From assembly GCA_964526835.1 (NCBI GenBank), contig CAZGMK010000001.1, positions 62,001-126,000 on the forward strand: DNA of 64,000 nt, written 5' to 3'. Source of the stretch: DAOSXA01 sp964526835. Lineage in GTDB: Bacteria; Zixibacteria; MSB-5A5; GN15; FEB-12. Position numbers and translations under genes: made by a program. The notes beneath the pieces were generated by a model. It had not been told where the DNA came from. It saw only the letters and a list, made by a program, of their open reading frames with translations, and ran no database searches. Of the stretch, positions 54,089 through 61,619 are shown piece after piece; positions within the stretch are counted from its first letter, which is position 1; the number at the start of each line of letters is the position of its first letter.

Positions 54089-54958
54089 ATGGATCGTTCC
54101 CGGCTGGTATGGCTGACCCTTGCGGCGCCCTGGATCATCACGCTGCTCGCCTTCTGGCTCTTCCCGTTGGTATACTCGTTTGCCCTCTCGTTCACCGACT
54201 ATGAACTACTTACGAGAGGGTATGACTGGATAGGCCTGGGCAACTATGAGGAGTTGTTCTGCGATCCCGCCTTCCTCAGAGCGCTGAAGAACACATTTAT
54301 CTTCGTTGCCGGCACCATCCCGATCACCACGGTCGCAGCATTGCTGCTGGCTCTGCTGGTCAATCGGCAGTTCCCCGGGCGGGGCTTGTTCCGGGCGAGC
54401 TACTTCCTGCCTTCGATCACATCCATGGTCGTGATTGCACTGATCTTCTCGCACCTGTATTCGCGCGGTGGGTACCTGGCGGGCCTGGCTGCAATGATCG
54501 GGTTGACTCCGCCGGAGCATGGTTTTCTGTATGACAGCGGCACTGCACTGTATGCCATCATGGGCATGGACATCTGGATGTCGGTCGGCTACTACATGCT
54601 GATCTTCCTTGCAGGTCTGAAGGCCATTCCCGACGAGCTCTATGAAGCCGCCGAAATCAGCGGTGCGTCATCCTGGCGAAAGCTGATCAGCATCACGCTG
54701 CCGCTGCTGCGTCCGACCGCGCTGTTCATAGTCGTTATCAACACGATCAAGTCGTTTCAGGTGTTTGTGGAGATTTTCGTCATGACCAAAGGCAAGTTCG
54801 ACTCTTCCACGGCAGTCTACTTCATTTACGAACACGGCCTGCAGACCGACTTTCGCTTCGGATACGCCTCCGCGGCGGCCTACATTCTTTTCGTCATCAT
54901 TGCATTGTTTGGAGCGGCTCAAATCATGCTACTCCGAAGGAGACAACCACTATGGTGA
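54089..54958 (+). CDS. sugar ABC transporter permease (MalF-like)
   Basis: 289 residues with six membrane helices. The EAA loop that docks the ATPase is clear in DELYEAAEISGASSWRKLISITLPLLRP (about residues 175-202). The N-terminal phrase LTLAAPWIITLLAFWLFPLVYSFALSF is typical of the MalF/UgpA group. The start codon follows the binding-protein stop directly. The 3' end overlaps the second permease by 7 bases. Confidence 0.92.
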   Translation: MDRSRLVWLTLAAPWIITLLAFWLFPLVYSFALSFTDYELLTRGYDWIGLGNYEELFCDPAFLRALKNTFIFVAGTIPITTVAALLLALLVNRQFPGRGLFRASYFLPSITSMVVIALIFSHLYSRGGYLAGLAAMIGLTPPEHGFLYDSGTALYAIMGMDIWMSVGYYMLIFLAGLKAIPDELYEAAEISGASSWRKLISITLPLLRPTALFIVVINTIKSFQVFVEIFVMTKGKFDSSTAVYFIYEHGLQTDFRFGYASAAAYILFVIIALFGAAQIMLLRRRQPLW

Positions 54959-55776
54959 ACTGGCGCGCTGCTCTGGCCGACGCCGGCCGATATGCGGTGC
55001 TCACCGTGGTGCTCATTGTAATGATCGCACCTCTTCTCTGGATGTTCCGGGTTTCCCTGCTTCCGGCCGGCGACCTGACCACCGATGCGCTGTGGTCGCT
55101 CGATTTCAGCCCGGCCAACTACTACGACTTGTTTGCAGCGGGATCGATGGGGCGGTATCTTTTCAACTCATCGGTCGTGGCGCTCGCGGTCATCCTCGGC
55201 AACATTCTCTTCTGCTTCATGTCCGGCTACGCGCTGGCCCGCTGGAAGCACGGCCTCAACAAGCTGCTTTTCGGCACCGTTCTGGCGGTCCTGATGATTC
55301 CTGCTCATATCGTCATTATCCCGTTCTACGTTCTGATGCTGAAGGCCGGGCTCTACGACACGTACGGCGCGCTTATCCTGCCGTTTCTGGTCAATCCGAT
55401 CGGTATCTTTCTGGTCAAGCAATATGTGGAGGGGATCCCGCCCTCGATGGAACAGGCGGCGCGAATCGACGGCGCCGGTGAACTGCGCATAGTCTTTCAG
55501 ATAGTCATGCCGTTGTGTAAGCCGGCTCTTGCGGTGCTGGCCATCCAGGTATTCTTCACCAATTGGAACTCGTTCTTGTTCCCGTTCATCCTGACTTCGA
55601 GCAACAACCTGAGAACTCTTCCAGTCGGCCTGGCCCTGCTCCAGGGCCATCAGGCAATCGACTGGCCGCACCTGATGGCCGGTTCGGCCATTGCGGTAAT
55701 TCCCGTAATCGTTGTGTTCATCTTCCTGCAAAAGCGCATTGTCAGCGGGATCACGGCCGGCGCGGTCAAGCAGTAG
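54952..55776 (+). CDS. carbohydrate ABC transporter permease (MalG-like)
   Basis: 274 residues with six helices and the EAA loop PSMEQAARIDGAGELRIVFQIVMPLCKP (about residues 163-190). FFTNWNSFLFPFILTSS and TLPVGLALLQG are typical of the MalG/UgpE group. GAAGGAGA upstream, within the MalF-like gene, supports the ATG. No ATPase gene follows, so a shared MsmX/MalK-type ATPase elsewhere is expected. Confidence 0.92.
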   Translation: MVNWRAALADAGRYAVLTVVLIVMIAPLLWMFRVSLLPAGDLTTDALWSLDFSPANYYDLFAAGSMGRYLFNSSVVALAVILGNILFCFMSGYALARWKHGLNKLLFGTVLAVLMIPAHIVIIPFYVLMLKAGLYDTYGALILPFLVNPIGIFLVKQYVEGIPPSMEQAARIDGAGELRIVFQIVMPLCKPALAVLAIQVFFTNWNSFLFPFILTSSNNLRTLPVGLALLQGHQAIDWPHLMAGSAIAVIPVIVVFIFLQKRIVSGITAGAVKQ

Positions 55777-55904
55777 TCCCAGTCGCATCTATAACCCGCC
55801 AACATCGTTATTTTGCTTGCGTTCGTTTGGCGATTCATTAGCTTGTGGCACGACAGATTAACCAATAAGTACGTGGTGTGACGCATGGAAAGGAGTTCGT
55901 GCCT

Positions 55905-56495
55905 ATGAAACAGAGCTTAGTATTCTTGGCGCTGATCGCCCTGATCATTGGAGGCTGCGGCGCCAGCAAAGACTACGTCTCTGAGCAGATTCAGGCATCC
56001 GAGAGTCAGTTGGAAGCCAAGATTGCCAACCTCAAGGACCAGACCGAAGCGAATGCTGCCGAGATCACCAAGCTGCGCGGCCTGGCCGACGAGTTGCAGC
56101 AGAAGACCGATATGGCCATCAATGAGGCCAAGGGTTTCGAGAACTACCAGGTGATCTGGTCGGGAGAAATCAACTTCCCGTTCGACAGCTGGGAAATCAC
56201 CGGTGCGGCAGAGCAGACCCTGATGGACGCCGGCGACAAGATGACCCAGTACCCTGGTTCAATCATTGAGGTTGCCGGTCATACCGACCGTACTGGATCG
56301 GCCAAGTACAATCTTATGCTCGGTGAGAAACGTGCCTCGGCGGCCAAGTTGTTCCTGGCCGACAAGTATGGTGTCTCACTCTATCGCATGTTCACCATTT
56401 CCTACGGCGAGCGCAAGCCCGTCGCCATGCCTGATGAGAAGAACTCCGCAAGTCGCAATCGGCGGGTGACACTCAAGATCTGGGGGCAGATGTAA
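55905..56495 (+). CDS. OmpA-domain outer-membrane lipoprotein (Pal-like) with coiled coil
   Basis: 196 residues. A lipoprotein signal ends at Cys18 (IIGGC). An Lpp-like heptad region follows (about 24-75; SESQLEAKIANLKDQTEANAAEI), then an OmpA C-terminal domain (about 85-196) with VAGHTDRTGSAKYNLMLGEKRASAAKLFL and ISYGERKPV, the peptidoglycan-binding signature (Asp and Arg). It should tie the outer membrane to murein. GGAAAGGAG at 55887-55895 fixes the start at 55905. No tol genes flank it, so I do not name it pal. Confidence 0.9.
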   Translation: MKQSLVFLALIALIIGGCGASKDYVSEQIQASESQLEAKIANLKDQTEANAAEITKLRGLADELQQKTDMAINEAKGFENYQVIWSGEINFPFDSWEITGAAEQTLMDAGDKMTQYPGSIIEVAGHTDRTGSAKYNLMLGEKRASAAKLFLADKYGVSLYRMFTISYGERKPVAMPDEKNSASRNRRVTLKIWGQM

Positions 56496-56522
56496 GCCTC
56501 CCAATTACGGCGACCACAAATC

Positions 56523-56554
56523 AGGGCGGAGTCGACAAGGCTCCGTCCTTTTTT
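56523..56554 (+). terminator. intrinsic terminator after the OmpA-type lipoprotein gene
   Basis: AGGGCGGAG (56523-56531) pairs with CTCCGTCCT (56541-56549), with one G-T pair and a 9-base loop. A run of T follows to 56554. Confidence 0.85.
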
Positions 56555-56592
56555 GCTCCCGACAATGACTGCATGCAGCTTCCCGACAAACC

Positions 56593-56754
56593 TCAGTCAG
56601 CCTGCTTACGACGCGGAGACAAGCCCCGTGGAGTGCGGCTAAGCAGACGATCATCAAGATCGTTGCCGGTCTGACCGACTGTCTGCTTGGCCAGAACGAA
56701 CACAATTGCCGGCACGAAATAGGCCGCGACAAATGTAAGTGTGGTGATCGCCAT
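56593..56754 (-). pseudogene. short membrane ORF, possible remnant of an MscS-type channel
   Basis: A 53-residue frame with one hydrophobic helix (about 1-23), followed by KQTVGQTGNDLDDRLLSRTPRGL. The TG-x-DLDDRLL phrase resembles the segment after the N-terminal helices of MscS-family mechanosensitive channels, but the channel core is missing and the frame ends soon after. A GTG at 56766 is an alternative start, and no ribosome-binding site is visible. The same frame stays open upstream to 56949 without a good start. It is either a degraded gene or a small membrane protein. Support is weak. Confidence 0.3.
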
Positions 56755-56824
56755 TGCGCCGATCACCGCCTGAAGTCCCGGGGAGATATCAACGCTGCTG
56801 AATACCTCGCATATAGAGACAACC

Positions 56825-58525
56825 CTACTCGACTGTGAACTCAACTCCGGCCGTCTCAAAACGGGCCCGGACAGTGATAGTATCCGGATGGCTCGCCATT
56901 GTTTCAGAAAGCATCCACGGGTCGACGGACCCCAAATCCCGGCGGTCATTATTGTTGCTGTCGACGAAGCCGCTCAGCACATAGCGACCGGCCGGAACGC
57001 CAATAGTGAATTCCTGCCGCTTGACCGGCAAGCGAAATTCCGCCCCCGTTGAGACATTGCGAGCGATCAGTACGACAGTCATCCCCTTACGAGCCGCCAG
57101 CAGCATCTTAATCCGCCCGGCTATCCAACCGAGGTCGTCCTCACTGAAGACGCTGAAGCTCCGACTGCGAAGACTGTCGCCCAGCGTGTTGCCTGCCGCG
57201 TCGATAATCTCGAACTCAGTGATATCCAGGCGGTAGTCCCCGCCGGGACTAATCACATCAGGAACCAACTCCAGACGCAAAGGGTCTCTCCAGACCAGTC
57301 GAAGACCCACTCGAGTGCTGTCATCGCTGCTCTCCGTTAGGACGAATGTCTGCGAGGTCAGAGCTGTTGTATCTATGGGCTCGCTGAGCGTGATGCCGAT
57401 CTCGACCCGGTCGGCGCTGAGTTTGGCCCCCTCGGCTGGGACAAGGCTGTCGATGACAGGGCGTGATCTGTCCACCGGCCAGACCACTACCAGGCTGTCG
57501 TGTTCCAAAGCAGATACACCATGCAGGTATTGCAGGGAGAGTCTGTACGTACCGTCTTCCACTTCCCTGAACACGAAGTGCAGCTCCTTCGCCTCGTCGC
57601 GGAAACGTTCCCGAAAAGTGACGGCCGGGATGGACGTTCGGGTCCCGTCGCCAAGATGCAATCTACAGTTGCCGGGATGGGCGTTCAATGTATGCAAAGG
57701 GATGGATCGATTGAGCCGGAGCCGAATCAGGCCGTCGCCGGTTGTACTTGCCGCAACCAAACCGGGCGTCGTCGAGTCCTGTGGCACCAGGGTCATGCTC
57801 AGATTTCTCAGGGGAAGCACCCCCCCTACTACAACCGGACGATCGGGAACCGCATAGGGTTCGGCGTGGGTCGCGAACAGCTCGTTGCGATCCGTGTCCC
57901 TGAAGGCTACAAGGCGGTACTCACCCTTCGGCAGATAGTCCAATGAGAAGCGGCCGTCCTTGTTGGTTTGCGTCAGGTAGTCAGGGTGGAGCGAGTCAAA
58001 CCCCTGCTCCCAGCCACCTTCATAGAGTGCGACGTGCAGCCCTTCGACTCCGCGTCCCGATTGGTCGGTAACACGCCCTGCTACATAACCGGAGTCGATC
58101 GTCGGACCGGTCGAAAACGCTACCGTGAGGCCGCTGTCCACGGGGTTTCCACGCAGGTCGGTGATCCCGGACCCGGCCGAAATGAGATAAGTACGGTCAA
58201 GCTGGAAACTGTCGGGCAGATTGATCACGATGTGATCCGATTTCCATTCGATATCCGGCGGCTCCTCGGGTCGTGGGGATATGAAGACCGCCCCGCCTCG
58301 TCGCGGTTCTCGAATCGGCTCTGAGAAGTACAGGACAATACGGTTGTCGGGGGGGACGCCGGTGGCGCCGTTAAGCGGTAATGAACCCATCAGCACCGGG
58401 CCGGTCTTGTCTTCGGGCCCGCCCGGAGGCGGTTCTACCCGGGCGCACCCCACAACGATGCAGGCCAGAACCACCAAAAGGAACGCGGGAGCAAGCAGTG
58501 GCCTGATTGGCGGGAACTGGTTCAA
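56825..58525 (-). CDS. Ig-like domain outer-membrane lipoprotein
   Basis: 566 residues from a TTG that overlaps the stop of the TPR gene (TTGA). A lipoprotein signal ends at a cysteine near residue 27 (VVGC). An SbsA-type bacterial Ig-like domain follows (about 40-145; GPVLMGSLPLNGATGVPPDNRIVLYFSEPI), then a carboxypeptidase-regulatory-like domain (about 148-215; GYVAGRVTDQSGRGVEGLHVALYEG). A second Ig-like unit (about 345-430) and a beta-rich C-terminus complete it. Similar lipoproteins are common in Bacteroidetes-like genomes without known function. It ends a tyrS-TPR-lipoprotein operon. Confidence 0.82.
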   Translation of the reverse strand: MNQFPPIRPLLAPAFLLVVLACIVVGCARVEPPPGGPEDKTGPVLMGSLPLNGATGVPPDNRIVLYFSEPIREPRRGGAVFISPRPEEPPDIEWKSDHIVINLPDSFQLDRTYLISAGSGITDLRGNPVDSGLTVAFSTGPTIDSGYVAGRVTDQSGRGVEGLHVALYEGGWEQGFDSLHPDYLTQTNKDGRFSLDYLPKGEYRLVAFRDTDRNELFATHAEPYAVPDRPVVVGGVLPLRNLSMTLVPQDSTTPGLVAASTTGDGLIRLRLNRSIPLHTLNAHPGNCRLHLGDGTRTSIPAVTFRERFRDEAKELHFVFREVEDGTYRLSLQYLHGVSALEHDSLVVVWPVDRSRPVIDSLVPAEGAKLSADRVEIGITLSEPIDTTALTSQTFVLTESSDDSTRVGLRLVWRDPLRLELVPDVISPGGDYRLDITEFEIIDAAGNTLGDSLRSRSFSVFSEDDLGWIAGRIKMLLAARKGMTVVLIARNVSTGAEFRLPVKRQEFTIGVPAGRYVLSGFVDSNNNDRRDLGSVDPWMLSETMASHPDTITVRARFETAGVEFTVE

Positions 58526-60180
58526 CGATCCAGCTTCTCTCTGATTTCTCGGTTGTCGGGGTCCAAATCCAGGGCTCGTTGCCACCATTGACGGGCTCGT
58601 TCGGTTTGGCCCACCTCATGGTAGGCGTCGCCCAGATGATCGAGAATTGTGGGATCGTTGTCAAGCTTGGCTGCACGCTCAAGATACCTGATGGCCTCTT
58701 CAAATTCACCCAGGCGATAATACACCCAGCCGTACGAATCGAGATAGGCGGCGTTGTCCGGATCCTGGGCGACGGCGTTCTCGATCAATTCCCGGGCGTA
58801 CTCCAGTCTCTCCCCCCTCTCGGCCAGCATGTATCCGAGATAGTTCAGGGCCGGGCCGAAGTTCGGGTCGAGCTCCAGCAGATCTTCAAATACCCGCACC
58901 GAGGCTTCCGGCTGTCCGTTCTGCTCATGGGCCGAGCCCAACGCCATCAGCAGACGGACCGTGGCGGCGGAGTCAGTGCAATGCTCCAGTCCCTGCCGCA
59001 ACGTGCGGATCTGCTGATCACTGTCATCGAGGCGCACATAGACCCAGGCCAGATCAAGCCAGGCATCACAAAGCGATTCGGTCATCTGAACTACTCGCGC
59101 AAACCGCTCGCGGGCCAACTCGTAGTCCTCTTTCGCAGCCGCAATTCGGCCGAGATAATAGATATCACGCTCGTCTGGCTGCCGCCGCTCGGCGAGCCTT
59201 GAGAAAACAGAGTCGGCCTGATCCAGCGAATCCATGACATAGTAGATCATACCCAAACGCCTGACACCCGCTTCTTCATCCGGGGCCAGGCCTGCTATTG
59301 CCCGGGCGTAGGGCAGCGCGACCGAAAACGAATCAGCTTCGATATAGTGCGCCACCAGCAGTCGATTCAGCAGCAGGTTGGTGCTGTCGAGCCCGTGGGC
59401 CCGCCGGAAGAGGGCAACCGCTGAGTCAGTCTGGCCCTGCATGCGAAAGACATCACCCAATCTGATGTACGCCATCAGGTTTTCTCTGCTGTCGTTGATA
59501 CTCAGGCTGGACCGAAAAGCCTGCTCGGCCTCCTCGAGGTCATCCTGATCGGCCAGCAGCTTACCGAGCTCATAGGGAATCAGATGATCAGAGGGCTCCA
59601 GGCGGGCCAGATGGCGGAAGGCCCAGATGGCCGAGTCAACTTGACCGACCTGCTGATAGTATGCCCCCAGATACGAGTATAGGCCCGCTTGTGTGGAGTC
59701 GAGACCAACAGCGCCCAAGTAAGCGTCGTGGGCCGAGTCGCTGTTTCCGAGAGCCCGGTATGCCGCCGCGCGCAACCGGTACGCCTCGGCATCCACGGGC
59801 TCGATGGATTCCAGGACGGCAACGGCGTCGTGAAAGGACCTCAGCATGTACAAGACCCGAGCATAATTGTAGCGAATCTCGTAGGAGTCCGGATGAACCC
59901 TCAGGGCTCGGCGATAGCTCTGGGCCGCCTGGGCAAGCATGCCCTCCTCCTCGTAAATGACGCCGTTCATATAGGAGAAGAACGCCTGGGGGCTGATCAT
60001 TTCGGCCCGGTCCGTGAGCTCGCCGCCCGAGTCCTGTCGGTCTCTGGAGTGCAGCCGTGAATTGTCCTGCGATTGTCCTGAGGATGGCAGGACTGCCGCC
60101 TGCGACACCAGGAAGCCAAACACTACAGCACGGAGGGCATGTGGATGAAGCAAGCTGATCAAGTGTCCGGACTCCTTCAC
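58522..60180 (-). CDS. secreted tetratricopeptide-repeat protein
   Basis: 552 residues. A hydrophobic N-terminus (about 14-32) looks like a signal peptide. At least twelve TPR units follow, recognised by repeats such as AQSYRRALRVHPDSYEIRYNYARVLY, AYYQQVGQVDSAIWAFRHLARLEPSD and YVYYRLGEFEEAIRYLERAAKLDNDPTILDHLGDAYHEVGQTE-like C-terminal units. It is a protein-protein scaffold with no enzymatic domain. The GTG start overlaps the tyrS stop (GTGA). It is co-transcribed with an outer-membrane lipoprotein, so a periplasmic envelope role is likely. Confidence 0.82.
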   Translation of the reverse strand: MKESGHLISLLHPHALRAVVFGFLVSQAAVLPSSGQSQDNSRLHSRDRQDSGGELTDRAEMISPQAFFSYMNGVIYEEEGMLAQAAQSYRRALRVHPDSYEIRYNYARVLYMLRSFHDAVAVLESIEPVDAEAYRLRAAAYRALGNSDSAHDAYLGAVGLDSTQAGLYSYLGAYYQQVGQVDSAIWAFRHLARLEPSDHLIPYELGKLLADQDDLEEAEQAFRSSLSINDSRENLMAYIRLGDVFRMQGQTDSAVALFRRAHGLDSTNLLLNRLLVAHYIEADSFSVALPYARAIAGLAPDEEAGVRRLGMIYYVMDSLDQADSVFSRLAERRQPDERDIYYLGRIAAAKEDYELARERFARVVQMTESLCDAWLDLAWVYVRLDDSDQQIRTLRQGLEHCTDSAATVRLLMALGSAHEQNGQPEASVRVFEDLLELDPNFGPALNYLGYMLAERGERLEYARELIENAVAQDPDNAAYLDSYGWVYYRLGEFEEAIRYLERAAKLDNDPTILDHLGDAYHEVGQTERARQWWQRALDLDPDNREIREKLDR

Positions 60181-61451
60181 TGGACCAATTTCAGAAAACG
60201 TCGTTTGCCTACCTTGATGACCTTCTCGGCATTGAGTGGAAACTCATGGTCGACATCGGTTACTTTTTCACCATCAATTGATACTGCCCCGGCCTTGATA
60301 AGTTTCCGGGCCTCGCCGTTGGACTTGACCAGCCCCGCAGCACTCAGCAGCCTTACCAGGTAGATACTGTCGGGGTTCAGATCGTGAGCCGCGAGCTGGT
60401 CCTGCTTCATTTCGGGCATATCGTCGGGCAGATCACCCTTGCGGAACATGCGGTCGAATTCCTCGCGGGCTACCTTACCGCTGCCGGCGGGATGGTACAT
60501 GTCAACCAGCGTCTCAGCCAGCTCCGCCTTTACATCGCGCGGGTTAGTGCTGCCTTCCCCAAGGGCTTTGCTAATCTGCCGGAGTCTCTCCAGCGAAACG
60601 TCGGTGGCGAGTTCAAAGTACGGATATATTTGCTCATCAGGGATCGACATAGCCTTTCCGAATATCTCGCGGGGAGGCTCATCGATGCCAATGTAGTTGC
60701 CCAGCGATTTCGACATCTTCATTTGGCCATCCAGGCCGACCAGTATGGGCATGGTCAGGACCAACTGGGGGCGCATGCCGTAGGCTTCCTGGATCGTCCG
60801 GCCGGCCAGCAGGTTGAAGGTCTGTTCCGTGGCCCCTATCTCCACGTCGGCCTTGATGGCCACTGAATCGTATCCCTGCAGCAGCGGGTAGAACAGCTCA
60901 TGGATGGAGATCGGAGTGCCGGCCTTCAGGCGTTTGGAGAAGTCGTCCCGCTCGAGCATCCTGGCCACGGTGAAATGAGTGGCCAACTCCATGATCTCTA
61001 CGAACTCCATCTTGCTGAACCACTCTCCGTTGCTGCGCACCTCGGTCTTGTCGCGGTCGAGCACCTTGAAGAACTGATCCTGATACGTCTGGGCGTTGCG
61101 TGCTATCTGATCCCGAGTCAGAGTCGGACGAGTCGCCGAACGTCCCGACGGATCACCGACCATCGCCGTGTAATCCCCGACAATGAGCACGATCTGGTGT
61201 CCTAACTGCTGGAACTGCCGCAGCTTCCGGATGCCGACCGTATGGCCGATATGGATATCCGGAGAGGTCGGATCGAACCCCTGCTTGACTCGAAGCGGTG
61301 CGTTATCCCGGATCGACTCGGCCAGCCGCAGTTCCCATTCTCCTTGGGGCAACATGTCGACTGTACCGCGCTTCAGGTGGCGCATCTGCTCGTGGACTTC
61401 CCTACGGATAGCGTCGCTGAATTCGCTCAGTTTCAAGGGCTTCTCTCCCAT
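60177..61451 (-). CDS. tyrS: tyrosyl-tRNA synthetase
   Basis: 424 residues. The class I HIGH motif is HIGH in SPDIHIGHTVG (67-70), KMSKS is present in full (GQMKMSKSLGNYIG), and an S4 RNA-binding domain ends the protein (SNGEARKLIKAGAVSIDGEKV). The arrangement, with GEWFSKMEF and a spaced N-terminus, fits the TyrZ-like branch. A promoter and a leader hairpin lie upstream. It heads an operon with the TPR and Ig-like lipoprotein genes. Confidence 0.96.
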   Translation of the reverse strand: MGEKPLKLSEFSDAIRREVHEQMRHLKRGTVDMLPQGEWELRLAESIRDNAPLRVKQGFDPTSPDIHIGHTVGIRKLRQFQQLGHQIVLIVGDYTAMVGDPSGRSATRPTLTRDQIARNAQTYQDQFFKVLDRDKTEVRSNGEWFSKMEFVEIMELATHFTVARMLERDDFSKRLKAGTPISIHELFYPLLQGYDSVAIKADVEIGATEQTFNLLAGRTIQEAYGMRPQLVLTMPILVGLDGQMKMSKSLGNYIGIDEPPREIFGKAMSIPDEQIYPYFELATDVSLERLRQISKALGEGSTNPRDVKAELAETLVDMYHPAGSGKVAREEFDRMFRKGDLPDDMPEMKQDQLAAHDLNPDSIYLVRLLSAAGLVKSNGEARKLIKAGAVSIDGEKVTDVDHEFPLNAEKVIKVGKRRFLKLVQ

Positions 61452-61476
61452 GGCTGCATAACGTTCATATCGGCAT

Positions 61477-61515
61477 CCGCCGGGTTGCGCTTACCGATTG
61501 GGCAACTTCCGGCGG
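61477..61515 (-). promoter_or_regulatory. leader hairpin upstream of tyrS
   Basis: In the transcript, CCGCCGG (61515-61509) pairs with CCGGCGG (61483-61477), and inside it GTTGC pairs with GCAAC. This leaves a 13-base loop and a small internal bulge. It lies between the promoter and the start codon and has no T run, so it is not a terminator. It could control tyrS, but I see no T-box features. Confidence 0.45.
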
Positions 61516-61528
61516 CGGGAATCGAACA

Positions 61529-61557
61529 ATAATAGGTCCGTCGGTTATAAAAAGCAA
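61529..61557 (-). promoter_or_regulatory. promoter of the tyrS operon
   Basis: On the minus strand, TTGCTT (61557-61552) and TATTAT (61534-61529) are exactly 17 bases apart. Transcription would begin near 61522, giving a leader of about 70 bases that includes the hairpin. Confidence 0.55.
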
Positions 61558-61583
61558 ACGCCGCAGCCAGAACCTGTTTTTGC

Positions 61584-61612
61584 TTGACTTGAATGGTGGG
61601 CGGCGGGACAAT
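61584..61612 (+). promoter_or_regulatory. putative promoter of the penicillin-binding protein gene
   Basis: TTGACT (61584-61589) and GACAAT (61607-61612) are 17 bases apart. The -10 ends 7 bases before the ATG at 61620, so the message would be leaderless or nearly so. Confidence 0.4.
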
Positions 61613-61619
61613 TGGGGCC

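Noticed and set aside
61452..61528. T-box riboswitch in the tyrS leader
   Set aside because: The leader is too short, and no T-box sequence, specifier loop or terminator/antiterminator pair is visible.
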